A program made the position numbers and the translations under genes. Positions 17,712 to 26,326 of a stretch of DNA of 64,000 nucleotides are shown one piece after another. The notes under the pieces were generated by a model. That model had not been told where the DNA came from. It did no database searches and saw only the letters and a program-made list of their open reading frames with translations. Positions within the stretch are counted from its first letter, which is position 1, and every line of letters begins with the position of its first letter. Where the stretch lies: contig CAXXMY010000011.1 of the NCBI GenBank assembly GCA_963663635.2, positions 558,001-622,000 on the forward strand. Direction: 5' to 3'. This DNA comes from Poriferisodalis sp963663635. Its GTDB lineage: Bacteria > Actinomycetota > Acidimicrobiia > Acidimicrobiales > Poriferisodalaceae.

Positions 17712-18626
17712 ATGAGCGTGAGCGATGATCCGAACGCCCAACAGCGCGAGTTCTGGCGTACTGCGACGGTGTGGGTGGATCAGCAGCAGCGCCTCGACGC
17801 GCAGCTGACCCACATTGGCATCGCGGCAATGGATGATGTTGATGGGCTGCCGGCAACGGGGCGGGTGCTCGACGTCGGCTGCGGATGCGGACAGACGTCG
17901 CTTCAGTGGAGCGAACGCGTCAGCGGTTCGGTGCTGGGCGTCGACATCAGCGAACCCCTCATCGAGGTGGCCCGCCGGCGCGCGGCAGAGCACGCAGCGG
18001 CGAGTCCCGAGGCGGCTCCGGTCAGCTTTGCCGTCGCCGATGCCCAGACAGCTGACATCGACGCGCTGGCGGCCGAAGCCGCCGGAAGCGACAACAGCGA
18101 CAGCGGCCACACCAACCTCAGTGGCTTCGACCTCGTCTATTCCCGATTGGGGGTCATGTTCTTCTCTGACCCGGTAGCGGCCTTTGCGAACCTGCGCAAA
18201 GCGACTCGTCCAGGCGGGCAGCTCTCGTTCGTGTGCTGGCAAGCGGCACGACAGAATCCGTGGCTGGTCTCGGTCAACAAGGCCGTGCTCGCGATCGTGG
18301 AGATGCCGCCCTCGATCGGCCCCACGCTCGATCCGTTCGTGTTCGCCGATCCCGACTACGTGCGCGGGATTCTGGATGATGCAGGCTGGTCAGAGATTGA
18401 CATCAAGCCGCACGACACCGAGATCGTCTTCAGCGGGGGAGGCACGCTCTGTGAGGGGGTCGACCTTGCGATGGACCTGGGTATTGCCCGCCGCGCCCTG
18501 ACCGGACATCCGCCTCACGTCCACGCCCAGGTCCGCGACGCCGTCACCGCTGTGTTGGCGCCGCGTGAGACGTCTGCCGGTGTCGTCTTCCCAGCCGCCA
18601 CCTGGATCGCTACCGCCCGCAACTAG
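17712..18626 (+). CDS. SAM-dependent methyltransferase, class I
   Basis: A protein of 304 residues. The SAM motif I is VLDVGCGCGQTSLQWS near residues 54-69, followed by VLGVDISEPLI (motif II acid) and a GFDLVYSRLGVMFFSDP motif. The 'LRKATRPGGQLSF' post-motif is typical of the Methyltransf_11 group. The substrate is unknown. The ATG at 17712 is preferred to a TTG 9 bases earlier. A shortened, decayed copy of its N-terminal part occurs at 27073-27234. Confidence 0.85.
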   Translation: MSVSDDPNAQQREFWRTATVWVDQQQRLDAQLTHIGIAAMDDVDGLPATGRVLDVGCGCGQTSLQWSERVSGSVLGVDISEPLIEVARRRAAEHAAASPEAAPVSFAVADAQTADIDALAAEAAGSDNSDSGHTNLSGFDLVYSRLGVMFFSDPVAAFANLRKATRPGGQLSFVCWQAARQNPWLVSVNKAVLAIVEMPPSIGPTLDPFVFADPDYVRGILDDAGWSEIDIKPHDTEIVFSGGGTLCEGVDLAMDLGIARRALTGHPPHVHAQVRDAVTAVLAPRETSAGVVFPAATWIATARN

Positions 18627-18684
18627 GTCTCGGGCGAGTCGTTCCGTAAAGGGACGTGTCAGCGCACAAGGCGGGCTTGGCGAC

Positions 18685-18715
18685 TTGACACATTACCTTT
18701 GTAAGGTAAACTTAC
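18685..18715 (+). promoter_or_regulatory. Promoter and overlapping palindromes of the ROK-led operon
   Basis: TTGACA (18685-18690) is a perfect -35 box and TAAACT (18707-18712) a fair -10 box, 16 bases apart. Transcription would start within a few bases of the ATG at 18723, so the mRNA is probably leaderless. Between and over the boxes lies the perfect palindrome TTACCTT-TGT-AAGGTAA (18693-18709), overlapped by GTAAG (18701-18705) and CTTAC (18711-18715). This is the expected place for autorepression by the ROK protein encoded directly downstream. Confidence 0.65.
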
Positions 18716-18722
18716 TAACAAT

Positions 18723-19925
18723 ATGAGCGAGCGAGCGCATTCGGGGGGTCTGCGACTGCTGAGTGGACAGCGGATCGCTGATGCGATGTTCGCGTCACAC
18801 CCGCTGCAGATGTCTCGCGCTGGCATTGCGCGGGTCACTGGACTGTCGAAGCCGACGGTGTCGGCCCTCATGGCTGACATGGCATCGGCAGGACTGGTGC
18901 GCGTCGCCTCGGAGGGTCATCGAACCGGATCCATCGGGAGGCCGGCAGCCCTCTACGAACTTGTCCCCACTGCGCGACATGTGATTGCCGCTGACATTGG
19001 CGCCACCAAGATGCTGGTCGGCATCGCAGACCTGTTCGGGAACCTGATCGTCGAACGAGAGATGGAGACTGGGCCGGATGCCCCAACAGCGTTCGAGCGC
19101 CTGGGGCGGGCTATCTCGTCGATGCTCGACGTCGTCGACGAGCCGTGCAGCGCAGCGTGCATCGGTGTTCCGGGCATTTACCGAGCCGACAGCGATCGCG
19201 TTGAGCAGGCACTCAATCTGCCCGGATTTGATGCGTTGACGCCGCGCGCATGGCTCGCCGAACAGCTCGGAATCCCCGCCGATCGCGTCCATGTCGACAA
19301 TGACGTGAACCTCGCAGCGCTCGGTGAGCTCGCCCATCTGGACGACGGCCAGCCGGGCGGCGACTTCGCCGCTATCTCGATCGGCACCGGCATCGGCGGC
19401 GCGATGGTGGTCGACGGCGGTCTGTATCGAGGAGGTACCGGATCTGCGGGCGAGCTGGGTTCTCTGCTGCTGCAGCACCCCGAGCCAGGTGAAGCTCCGA
19501 TCACGCTGGAGGATGTGGCCGCAGCGCCGTCCATTCGCAAGCTCTTCGGCCGAGCAATCGAAGATGGTTACGACAGTGGGCTCGCTCCCAGCTCTGACGT
19601 TCCTGAGATCCTCGCGGCGGCCCGGGCGAACGACGCCGCTGCGAGCCATGTCCTTCGCAGAGTTGCCGAGTCGATGGCGCTCGCGGTATCGCACCTCTGC
19701 CTGATCGCGGATCCGGCTCGGGTGGTGTTCGGCGGCGGTGTCGGCGTCAATCCTGTCTTCGTCGATGCCGTCCGGGAACGGCTCGAGGGCCTCGTTTCGG
19801 TTCCGCCCGAGCTGGCTGCGTCAAGTCTGGGACGTCGGGCCGCTCTCACCGGAGCGGTGTCGATGAGTCTGCGGATCGTGCACGAGACCCTCGTGCCAGA
19901 AGTCGTAGGAGACCAGCGCAGATGA
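18723..19925 (+). CDS. ROK-family transcriptional repressor
   Basis: A protein of 400 residues. Residues 15-70 form a MarR-like winged helix (LQMSRAGIARVTGLSKPTVS), and residues 85-395 a ROK sugar-kinase-like domain with HVIAADIGATKMLVGIAD (phosphate-binding loop) and SIGTGIGGAMVVDGGLYRG. The Cys-rich zinc motif of NagC/Mlc-type proteins is not obvious. It heads a run of seven genes for amino-sugar use and probably senses the imported sugar or its phosphate. Its stop overlaps the next start (ATGA). Confidence 0.88.
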   Translation: MSERAHSGGLRLLSGQRIADAMFASHPLQMSRAGIARVTGLSKPTVSALMADMASAGLVRVASEGHRTGSIGRPAALYELVPTARHVIAADIGATKMLVGIADLFGNLIVEREMETGPDAPTAFERLGRAISSMLDVVDEPCSAACIGVPGIYRADSDRVEQALNLPGFDALTPRAWLAEQLGIPADRVHVDNDVNLAALGELAHLDDGQPGGDFAAISIGTGIGGAMVVDGGLYRGGTGSAGELGSLLLQHPEPGEAPITLEDVAAAPSIRKLFGRAIEDGYDSGLAPSSDVPEILAAARANDAAASHVLRRVAESMALAVSHLCLIADPARVVFGGGVGVNPVFVDAVRERLEGLVSVPPELAASSLGRRAALTGAVSMSLRIVHETLVPEVVGDQRR

Positions 19926-21166
19926 GCGGCGCCGCCGCACTCGTTGCCGACGCGGTGGACGCTGACGCGGTCGTAGAGCTTCTGCAGCAAGCCGTTCGCA
20001 TCCCGAGCGTCACCCCGAATGAATCCGACGTCGCCCGCTGGGCCCTGAGCTGTCTCAACGAATCGGGTGCTTTCCACACGGCGGAATTGGTCGAATGCGA
20101 GCCGGGTCGGCCGAACGTGTACGGCAGCACTGGGGGAGACAACGGCCGGTCGCTCCTGCTGGCGGGTCATCTTGACACGGTCGCCGTTGACGACTGGGAG
20201 CGGCACTGGGCCGGGACCGAGCGAGCAGATCCATTCGAACCGTGCATCATCGGCGGCGAAATCTGGGGACGGGGCGCGGCGGATCAGAAGGCGGGCATCT
20301 GCACCATCATCGAAGCACTCCGGGCATTCAGCAGGGTGGAGCTGCAACCGGCTGGCGCAGTCTCCACATGGTTCGTCTGCGACGAGGAATCCGGACAGCC
20401 CGGCTCTGGCGTGTCGCTCGGAATGCGCACGGCGGCGAGCGCCAGTCCCCGCAGCGCCGCTGACTTCGCCGTCTATACCGAGCCGACGACATCGGCCATC
20501 TACACCGCACAGATGGGATTTCTCATCGCCGACATCGTCTATACGGGCAGATCCGCGTACTTCGGACGGCCGGAACTCGGCGTGGATGCGCTCAAGGCCG
20601 GCCACAGCTTGCTCGGCCGCTTGTGGGAGATCTCCGACGAACTACGAGCAACGGTCCCGGTACATGCATTGCTCGGTGAAGCCTTCCTGCTGGTCACATC
20701 GGTGACTTCGGGTGGCAACATCGCCGTGCCGGGGCGCTTCGACCTGTCCCTCATTCGCAAGATCAATCCTGGCGAGAGTCTCGACACGGCCGCCGAGCAG
20801 ATTCGCCGCGTCTGCGAGGACGTCGCGACGTCCCATTCCGTGGAATGCAGTGTCGAGTTCAGTGCACCCCGAGACCACGCCGTCGGCGGCACGCCCGACG
20901 AGGTCTGCGCCGACCATCCGGGAGTGGTCACACTCGCCGGTTCGATCGCCGCGGTGACTGGCAAGCAGGCCCGCATCGAGGGCGCGCCCTATTGGTCGGA
21001 AAAGCCATTCCTTCGGGACCTGGGCATCCCCGGCGTCTGCTTCGCTCCCGGAGACATCTCCCACTGCCACACACCGTTCGAGCGGGTCGCCATCGACGAG
21101 TTGGTGACCGCAACCCGCACGCTCGCGCACTTCATCGCCGAATGGTGCGGAGTCGAGGACTCATGA
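19922..21166 (+). CDS. M20-family deacylase/peptidase (ArgE/DapE group)
   Basis: A di-metal hydrolase of 414 residues. The ligands appear in order: LLAGHLDTVAVD (His, Asp), WGRGAADQKAG (bridging Asp), CDEESGQPGSG (catalytic Glu pair), YTEP and a C-terminal CHTPFERV His. The family removes N-acyl groups or amino acids from small molecules. In this operon it may free an amino sugar from an N-acyl or N-aminoacyl group before NagB acts, in the place where NagA would be expected; that role is inference. No signal peptide is seen, so it acts inside the cell. Confidence 0.87.
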   Translation: MSGAAALVADAVDADAVVELLQQAVRIPSVTPNESDVARWALSCLNESGAFHTAELVECEPGRPNVYGSTGGDNGRSLLLAGHLDTVAVDDWERHWAGTERADPFEPCIIGGEIWGRGAADQKAGICTIIEALRAFSRVELQPAGAVSTWFVCDEESGQPGSGVSLGMRTAASASPRSAADFAVYTEPTTSAIYTAQMGFLIADIVYTGRSAYFGRPELGVDALKAGHSLLGRLWEISDELRATVPVHALLGEAFLLVTSVTSGGNIAVPGRFDLSLIRKINPGESLDTAAEQIRRVCEDVATSHSVECSVEFSAPRDHAVGGTPDEVCADHPGVVTLAGSIAAVTGKQARIEGAPYWSEKPFLRDLGIPGVCFAPGDISHCHTPFERVAIDELVTATRTLAHFIAEWCGVEDS

Positions 21167-21188
21167 GCCGAACCCGAAGGAGGGTCCC

Positions 21189-23450
21189 ATGAGAACCAAA
21201 TCAGAAAGACGCACGACCAAGCCCAGAGAGCGAGCGCCCAGGCGGCTCTCGCTGTTGTGCTTGCTGGCCGTGTTCGCCTTGCTCGCAGCTTCGTGCACCG
21301 GCGACACCGACAGCGATGCGGACAGCGGCACCGCGCCGGCGACTACTGCCCCCGCCGCCGACGACATGGCCAGTGACGACATGGCTGACGATGACGCGGC
21401 CACCGCACCGGTCACCCAAGGCCCCGGCGGCGAGGAGGCGGTCGCGTCCAGCGAGATCACTCTCAGCGATGACGAGATCGCCCAGGTCCAGGCCGGTGGC
21501 TACACGGCCGCCTTGCTCTGGCATACCGCAGGAGCGTTCACCGATGCAGTGAGCCAAGGCGCCCGCGATGCCTTTGCAGAACTTGGAATCGAGGTGATCG
21601 CCGAGACCAATGCCTCGTTCGACGCGGCTCAGCAGGCGAACGATGTCGAGACGGTCATGGCGCAGAATCCCGACATCATCATCAGCTTGGCCATCGGACC
21701 TGACGCCGGCGCGGAAGCATTCCGTCCCGCGGTGGAAGCCGGTGTGCAGCTGGTCTTCCTTTCGAACGTCCCGCAGGGGTACGTTCATGGCGAGGACTAC
21801 GTCGGCATCGTGACCGATGACCTCGCGGCGATGGGCATCACCGCAGCCAACCTGCTCGGCGAGGCCCTCGGAGGCGAGGGCGAAGTGGGGTTCATCTTCC
21901 ACGACGCTGCCTACTACGTCACCAACCAGCGTGATCAGGCATTCAAGTCATGGATCGAGATCAACTACCCGCACATCGAGATCGTCGCCGAACAGGGACT
22001 CGCAGATCCGGCCGCTGCGGAGGAGATCGCAGCGGCGCTGCTCACGCGCCACCCTGATCTCGACGGCATCTACGCGCCCTGGTCCGCCGGCCCTGCCGAT
22101 GGCGTGCTGGCGGCACTTCGCGCCGCGGGAGCATCTGATGTTGCCGTGGTGACGATGGATCTGGACACCAACGTTTCGCTCGATCTGGTCGAGGGCGGCG
22201 ACATCGTCGGCATCGCTGCCGATGAGGCCTACAACCTCGGCCGCACGATGGCATTCGAGGGCGCCTACGGCATGCTGGGCAAGGCAGCTCCGGCATTTGT
22301 CGTGGTACCCGCCATCGGGGTGACGGCCGACAACATCGTCGACGCCTATCGTCAGTCCTTGGCCGCGGAACCCCCGCCAGAGGTTCTGGAGGCCTCGGCA
22401 ACTGACGCAGACTCGTCCTTGCGAGGGCGAGCTGAGGAACCCATCGTGACGCAGGACTTCGGCGCCCCGGACCAGTCAACTCCTCCCAGGGGTCTGGGGC
22501 GGCTTCGATCCGATCGCTGGGACTCGGGATCGCGCTGGTACGTCGTCTACGTGGCGGCAGCGCTCATCTTCGCAGTCTTCGCGGCGATCTTGTACGACGA
22601 TGGGTTCCTCAGCGCGTCCAACCTGCTCAATATCGGCCGGCAGGCAGCACCGATTGCCGTCATGGCAGTGGGGATGACGTTCGCCCTCGCTGCCGCTGAA
22701 ATTGATCTGTCCGTCGGCTCGATCGCTGCGCTGTCGTCTCTGGTGGTGGCTGAAGCGGTGGGCGAGTACGGGTTCTTCGTCGGAGCAGTGGCGGCTGTTG
22801 CCGTCGGTGCGGCGATCGGGTTGGTCAACGGCCTGATCGCGGTGAAGGTGCGTATTCCGTCGTTTCTGGTCACGTTGGGGATGCTCGGGATTGTCAGCGG
22901 CGTTGCGCGCAATATGAACAACCTGCGGTCGCTGCCGATACGCAACGACACGTTCTCGGCGGTCTTCGGTGCGGGTTCGCTGGGCCCGGTGTCCTCGCTG
23001 CTCATCTGGACGGTGGTCGTTGGCCTCGTCGGGCATCTGGCGCTGCATCAGCTCCGCTGGGGCCGCCATGTGTTGTCGGTCGGAGCCAACCGCGCTGCGG
23101 CATCAGCGGTGGGTATTCGCGTGGATCGCATTCGCATCGCGGCATTGGTGACGAGCGCCTCAGCGGCCGCGTTTGCCGGCGTGCTGTTGGCGGGCCGCCT
23201 GGCGATCGGTCGGCACGATCTCGGCGAGAACTTGCTGCTCACGGTGATTGCCGCCGTCGTCATCGGGGGGACCAATCTGTTCGGCGGGCGCGCATCCGTT
23301 GCAGGGGCGATCATGGGCTCGGTCGTCATGGCGATGCTCAACAACGGCCTGATCCTGATGGGTCTGCGAGTCGCAGATCAGCTGATCGCCCGCGGCGCCA
23401 TCATCATCCTGGCCGTCGCGCTGAGCATGCGCGAGCAACGGGAGACCTGA
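21189..23450 (+). CDS. Fused sugar-type ABC substrate-binding lipoprotein and permease
   Basis: One open frame of 753 residues carries two proteins that are normally separate. Residues 1-38 are a lipoprotein signal (Arg/Lys-rich start, hydrophobic core, lipobox LLAASC). Residues 90-395 form a type I periplasmic binding protein (Peripla_BP_4). After a loose linker (395-435), residues 436-753 form an RbsC-type permease with AAAEIDLSVGSIAALSS and GGTNLFGGRASVAGAIMG. Signal-bearing fusions exist in glutamine transporters but are unusual in the ribose/xylose type. An in-frame GTG with a GAGGA element lies at the domain border, so the permease may also be made alone. A lost stop codon is the simplest origin. 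Confidence 0.85.
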   Translation: MRTKSERRTTKPRERAPRRLSLLCLLAVFALLAASCTGDTDSDADSGTAPATTAPAADDMASDDMADDDAATAPVTQGPGGEEAVASSEITLSDDEIAQVQAGGYTAALLWHTAGAFTDAVSQGARDAFAELGIEVIAETNASFDAAQQANDVETVMAQNPDIIISLAIGPDAGAEAFRPAVEAGVQLVFLSNVPQGYVHGEDYVGIVTDDLAAMGITAANLLGEALGGEGEVGFIFHDAAYYVTNQRDQAFKSWIEINYPHIEIVAEQGLADPAAAEEIAAALLTRHPDLDGIYAPWSAGPADGVLAALRAAGASDVAVVTMDLDTNVSLDLVEGGDIVGIAADEAYNLGRTMAFEGAYGMLGKAAPAFVVVPAIGVTADNIVDAYRQSLAAEPPPEVLEASATDADSSLRGRAEEPIVTQDFGAPDQSTPPRGLGRLRSDRWDSGSRWYVVYVAAALIFAVFAAILYDDGFLSASNLLNIGRQAAPIAVMAVGMTFALAAAEIDLSVGSIAALSSLVVAEAVGEYGFFVGAVAAVAVGAAIGLVNGLIAVKVRIPSFLVTLGMLGIVSGVARNMNNLRSLPIRNDTFSAVFGAGSLGPVSSLLIWTVVVGLVGHLALHQLRWGRHVLSVGANRAAASAVGIRVDRIRIAALVTSASAAAFAGVLLAGRLAIGRHDLGENLLLTVIAAVVIGGTNLFGGRASVAGAIMGSVVMAMLNNGLILMGLRVADQLIARGAIIILAVALSMREQRET
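22434..22448 (+). promoter_or_regulatory. Internal ribosome-binding site and GTG at the permease border
   Basis: GAGGA at 22434-22438 stands 7 bases before an in-frame GTG at 22446. Starting there would give a permease of 334 residues, close to the usual RbsC length. It may be a relic of two separate genes or still be used. Confidence 0.4.
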
Positions 23451-23454
23451 AGAC

Positions 23455-24660
23455 ATGTTCCTTCGATCCCTGCTCGACCGCAATCCCAGATTCGTTCACG
23501 CCGCGGTGAAACTGCATCAGGCAGGAGCGATTCCCGCAAACAGCTACGTGCTGGACCTCGATGCCATCGAAGCCAACAGCCTGGCGCTGTGCACGCGGGC
23601 CCGGATGCTCGGCCTCACCGTGTACGCGATGACCAAGCAGATCGGCCGGGCCGCCGGCGCACTGGCAGCGATGTCGGCAGGCGGCGTCGACGGCTTCGTG
23701 GCGGTCGACATGGCGTGTGCCCGTCCGATCATTCGCAATGGCCACCGACTCGGTCACCTCGGCCACTTGGTCCAGGTACCTCGCGCCGAAGCTGCCGAAG
23801 CCGCCACGATGGCACCTGACTACTGGACGGTCTTCTCTGCGAACAAGGCGGCGGAGGCTGCGGCGGCTGCACGTGCCAGCGGTCGAACTCAGCGAATGTT
23901 GCTTCGGGTCTTCGATCCGGGCGACACGTTCTATCCCGGTCACGAGGGAGGCGTTCCGCTCGACGACCTCCGCTCGGCGGTTGACGGCATCGCAGCGCTC
24001 GATGGGGCCGAGTTCGCCGGACTCACGACCTTTCCGGCAATGCTCTTTGACGAACAGCGCGGCAGCGTCGCTGCCACTCGCAACGTCGAGACGCTGGCAC
24101 GTGCAGCGGAGCTCGTACGAGGGCACCCGGCCTGTCCCGCGCAGCTAGAGATGAACCTGCCGGGGACCACCTCCACCGAAGTCCTCGGGCTGCTCGCCGC
24201 TTCTGGAGCCACGCAAGTCGAGCCGGGCCACGGCCTCACCGGCACTACGCCGCTGCACGCCGTTCGGGATCTGCCCGAGCAGCCGGGTGTCCTGTACCTG
24301 AGCGAGGTGGCTCACATACACCAAGGCGTGCCGCTCTGTTTTGGGGGCGGTTTGTACGTCGATCCGGTGTTCGGGGACTACCAAGTCAGTGCGGTGATCG
24401 CGCACGACCCCGCAGAGATCTCGACGTCTCCCGTGCCGATGGACATGCCCGCTCCGGCGACGATCGACTACTACGCCCGCTTGCATCCTGACGCTGGCCG
24501 CACCGTGTCGGAAGGCGCGACCGTGGTCTTCGGCTTCAGAATCCAGGCCTTCGTGACCAGGGCGCTTGTCACCGCGCTGTCGGGAGTCGAGCGAGGCGAG
24601 CCCCGGGTGGTCGGAGTGTGGAACGGCTTTGGCGACCCTGTCGAGACGGGGTCGATGTGA
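23455..24660 (+). CDS. YhfX-like PLP-dependent enzyme (alanine racemase fold)
   Basis: A protein of 401 residues that matches E. coli YhfX across its length. Matching places are the N-terminal MFLRSLLDRNP, YAMTKQIGR (with the presumed PLP lysine), LTTFPAMLFDE, EPGHGLTGTTP, the CFGGGLYVDP segment and the C-terminal FGFRIQAFVTRA. YhfX is a fold-type III PLP protein whose reaction is not established; racemisation of an amino acid is likely. Its presence between the transporter parts suggests that the imported compound carries or yields an amino acid. It starts 4 bases after the permease stop and ends in a GTGA overlap with the ATPase gene. Confidence 0.82.
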   Translation: MFLRSLLDRNPRFVHAAVKLHQAGAIPANSYVLDLDAIEANSLALCTRARMLGLTVYAMTKQIGRAAGALAAMSAGGVDGFVAVDMACARPIIRNGHRLGHLGHLVQVPRAEAAEAATMAPDYWTVFSANKAAEAAAAARASGRTQRMLLRVFDPGDTFYPGHEGGVPLDDLRSAVDGIAALDGAEFAGLTTFPAMLFDEQRGSVAATRNVETLARAAELVRGHPACPAQLEMNLPGTTSTEVLGLLAASGATQVEPGHGLTGTTPLHAVRDLPEQPGVLYLSEVAHIHQGVPLCFGGGLYVDPVFGDYQVSAVIAHDPAEISTSPVPMDMPAPATIDYYARLHPDAGRTVSEGATVVFGFRIQAFVTRALVTALSGVERGEPRVVGVWNGFGDPVETGSM

Positions 24661-25427
24661 CCGCTGTCACAGCATTGGAGGCCACAGGCATTTGCAAGTC
24701 GTTTCGCGCCGTGAGGGCGCTCGACAACGTTGCATTGAGCTTGCACTACGGCGAGGTGACCGCACTGCTCGGCGACAACGGAGCCGGCAAGTCGACGCTG
24801 GTCAAGTGCATTGCGGGTGTGTACCGCCCTGACGCAGGGACGGTCCTCGTCAACGGCGCCAAGCAAGAAATCAGCTCGCCAGAGGGGGCCAGGGCGCTGG
24901 GGATCGAAACGGTGCATCAGTCGCTGGCGGTGATCGATCCGCTCGACGTCGTCGAGAACTTGTTCCTCAACCGCGAGCACACTCGCTGGGGAAGGTTGGG
25001 GTCGTGGCTCGGAGTGCTCGACAAGCGGCGCATGCGGGCCGAGGCAGCGGAGATTCTGGGTCGCCTCGACATTCGCCTCCCGTCGTTGCGGCGGCCGCTG
25101 AGCGCACTGTCGGGCGGCCAGCGCCAAGCGGTCGCGATCGGCAGGGCCGCCGCGTGGGGCCAGCAGATCGTGTTGCTCGACGAGCCCGCTGCCGCATTGG
25201 GCGTCGAGCAGGCCGCACGCGTCCTGGACCTCATTCGCGCACTGCGCAGCGCAGGTGTGGCCGTCTTGCTCATCACCCACAACATGGACAGAGTCATAGC
25301 CGTGTGCGACCGGGCAGTGGTGCTGCGTCAAGGGCGAACAGCAGCCGAGGTCGATGTCAGCTCGGTGACCAAGGACGACCTTGTCGCGTACATCACCGGT
25401 GCCCGCGAGGACGGTCCCGGGACATGA
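24657..25427 (+). CDS. ABC transporter ATP-binding protein, sugar type, single domain
   Basis: A protein of 256 residues with Walker A GDNGAGKST (near residue 38), Q-loop TVHQSLAV, signature LSGGQRQAVAIGRA, Walker B IVLLDEPAAALG and the H-loop LLITHNMDRV. Sugar transporters of the RbsA class normally have two ATPase domains in one chain. This one has a single domain and presumably works as a homodimer with the permease encoded two genes upstream. The GTG at 24657 is chosen because it overlaps the stop of the YhfX-like gene. Confidence 0.9.
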   Translation: MTAVTALEATGICKSFRAVRALDNVALSLHYGEVTALLGDNGAGKSTLVKCIAGVYRPDAGTVLVNGAKQEISSPEGARALGIETVHQSLAVIDPLDVVENLFLNREHTRWGRLGSWLGVLDKRRMRAEAAEILGRLDIRLPSLRRPLSALSGGQRQAVAIGRAAAWGQQIVLLDEPAAALGVEQAARVLDLIRALRSAGVAVLLITHNMDRVIAVCDRAVVLRQGRTAAEVDVSSVTKDDLVAYITGAREDGPGT

Positions 25428-26326
25428 CCCACGACCCGAACGACCGACCCGAACCGGGCCTGGGCCACGCAGCCGCTGGCCGAGTTCGGCGAACCCCCGT
25501 CGATGACAGTTCGCTGCAGGTGGGCATCGATGTCGGCGGAACGAGCATCAAGGGAGCTGTGGTGGATCTCGACGTAGGCGAGCCGTCGGGACCCGTCCTG
25601 ACCGAAGCCACGCCGCCCACGGCGACGCCGCAGGACGTGATGGCTGCAATCGGTCGAATCACCAGGGCGGTCGGATGGTCGGGCCCAGTCGGCGTTGCCT
25701 TGCCGGGTGTGATCGACGGTCTGTCGTTGCGACATGCGCCGAACCTGAGTGCCTCCTGGGAGGACGCGGACGCACTGGCTTGTTTGCGTGCGGCGTCTGG
25801 GGCCAACGCGGTGCTGATCAACGACGCTGACGCGGCCGGTCTCGCTGAGCTGAGATACGGCGACGCGACGCTGAGGGCGTCCGGGCTCGCCATCGTGCTG
25901 ACGTTCGGGACCGGTGTCGGCAGCGCCCTGCTGCACAACGGCAGCCTCATTCCGAATTCCGAGTTGGGCGGCCTGGTCATCGGCGGGGACTGCTTCGAAG
26001 AGGTGGCCTCTGGGCGCACGATCTCCACCGACGGGCTCACACCAAGTCAGTGGGCGGTGCGGGCACAGCCGTTCTTCGAGATGATCGAAGCGATGCTGCA
26101 CCCGTCTTGCTGGGTCGTCGGCGGAGGGCTCAGCGATGACTTCGACCGGTTCGCGTCCGAGCTTGACCTCTCGAAGCCGATCACTGTCGCACACCGAGGA
26201 ATGCATGCCGGCATCGTCGGCGCCGCAGTCGCAGCGATGGTCGGAACGGAAGCCGAGCGTGCATCCGGAGCCGACGAGGTTCTCCGCAGCGATGACGACG
26301 CCGCCGGCATGCCGATCACGCAATGA
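25424..26326 (+). CDS. ROK-family sugar kinase, PpgK-like
   Basis: A protein of 300 residues. The phosphate loop VGIDVGGTSIKGAVVDLDVG lies near residue 36. NDADAAGLAELRYG near 130 holds the catalytic Asp, and LTFGTGVGSALLHNGSLIPN near 160 resembles polyphosphate glucokinase PpgK. The zinc motif of classical GlcNAc kinases is absent, as in PpgK. In this operon it probably phosphorylates the imported amino sugar at O6 to feed NagB; use of ATP or polyphosphate is undecided. It overlaps its neighbours by 4 bases on both sides. Confidence 0.85.
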   Translation: MTHDPNDRPEPGLGHAAAGRVRRTPVDDSSLQVGIDVGGTSIKGAVVDLDVGEPSGPVLTEATPPTATPQDVMAAIGRITRAVGWSGPVGVALPGVIDGLSLRHAPNLSASWEDADALACLRAASGANAVLINDADAAGLAELRYGDATLRASGLAIVLTFGTGVGSALLHNGSLIPNSELGGLVIGGDCFEEVASGRTISTDGLTPSQWAVRAQPFFEMIEAMLHPSCWVVGGGLSDDFDRFASELDLSKPITVAHRGMHAGIVGAAVAAMVGTEAERASGADEVLRSDDDAAGMPITQ

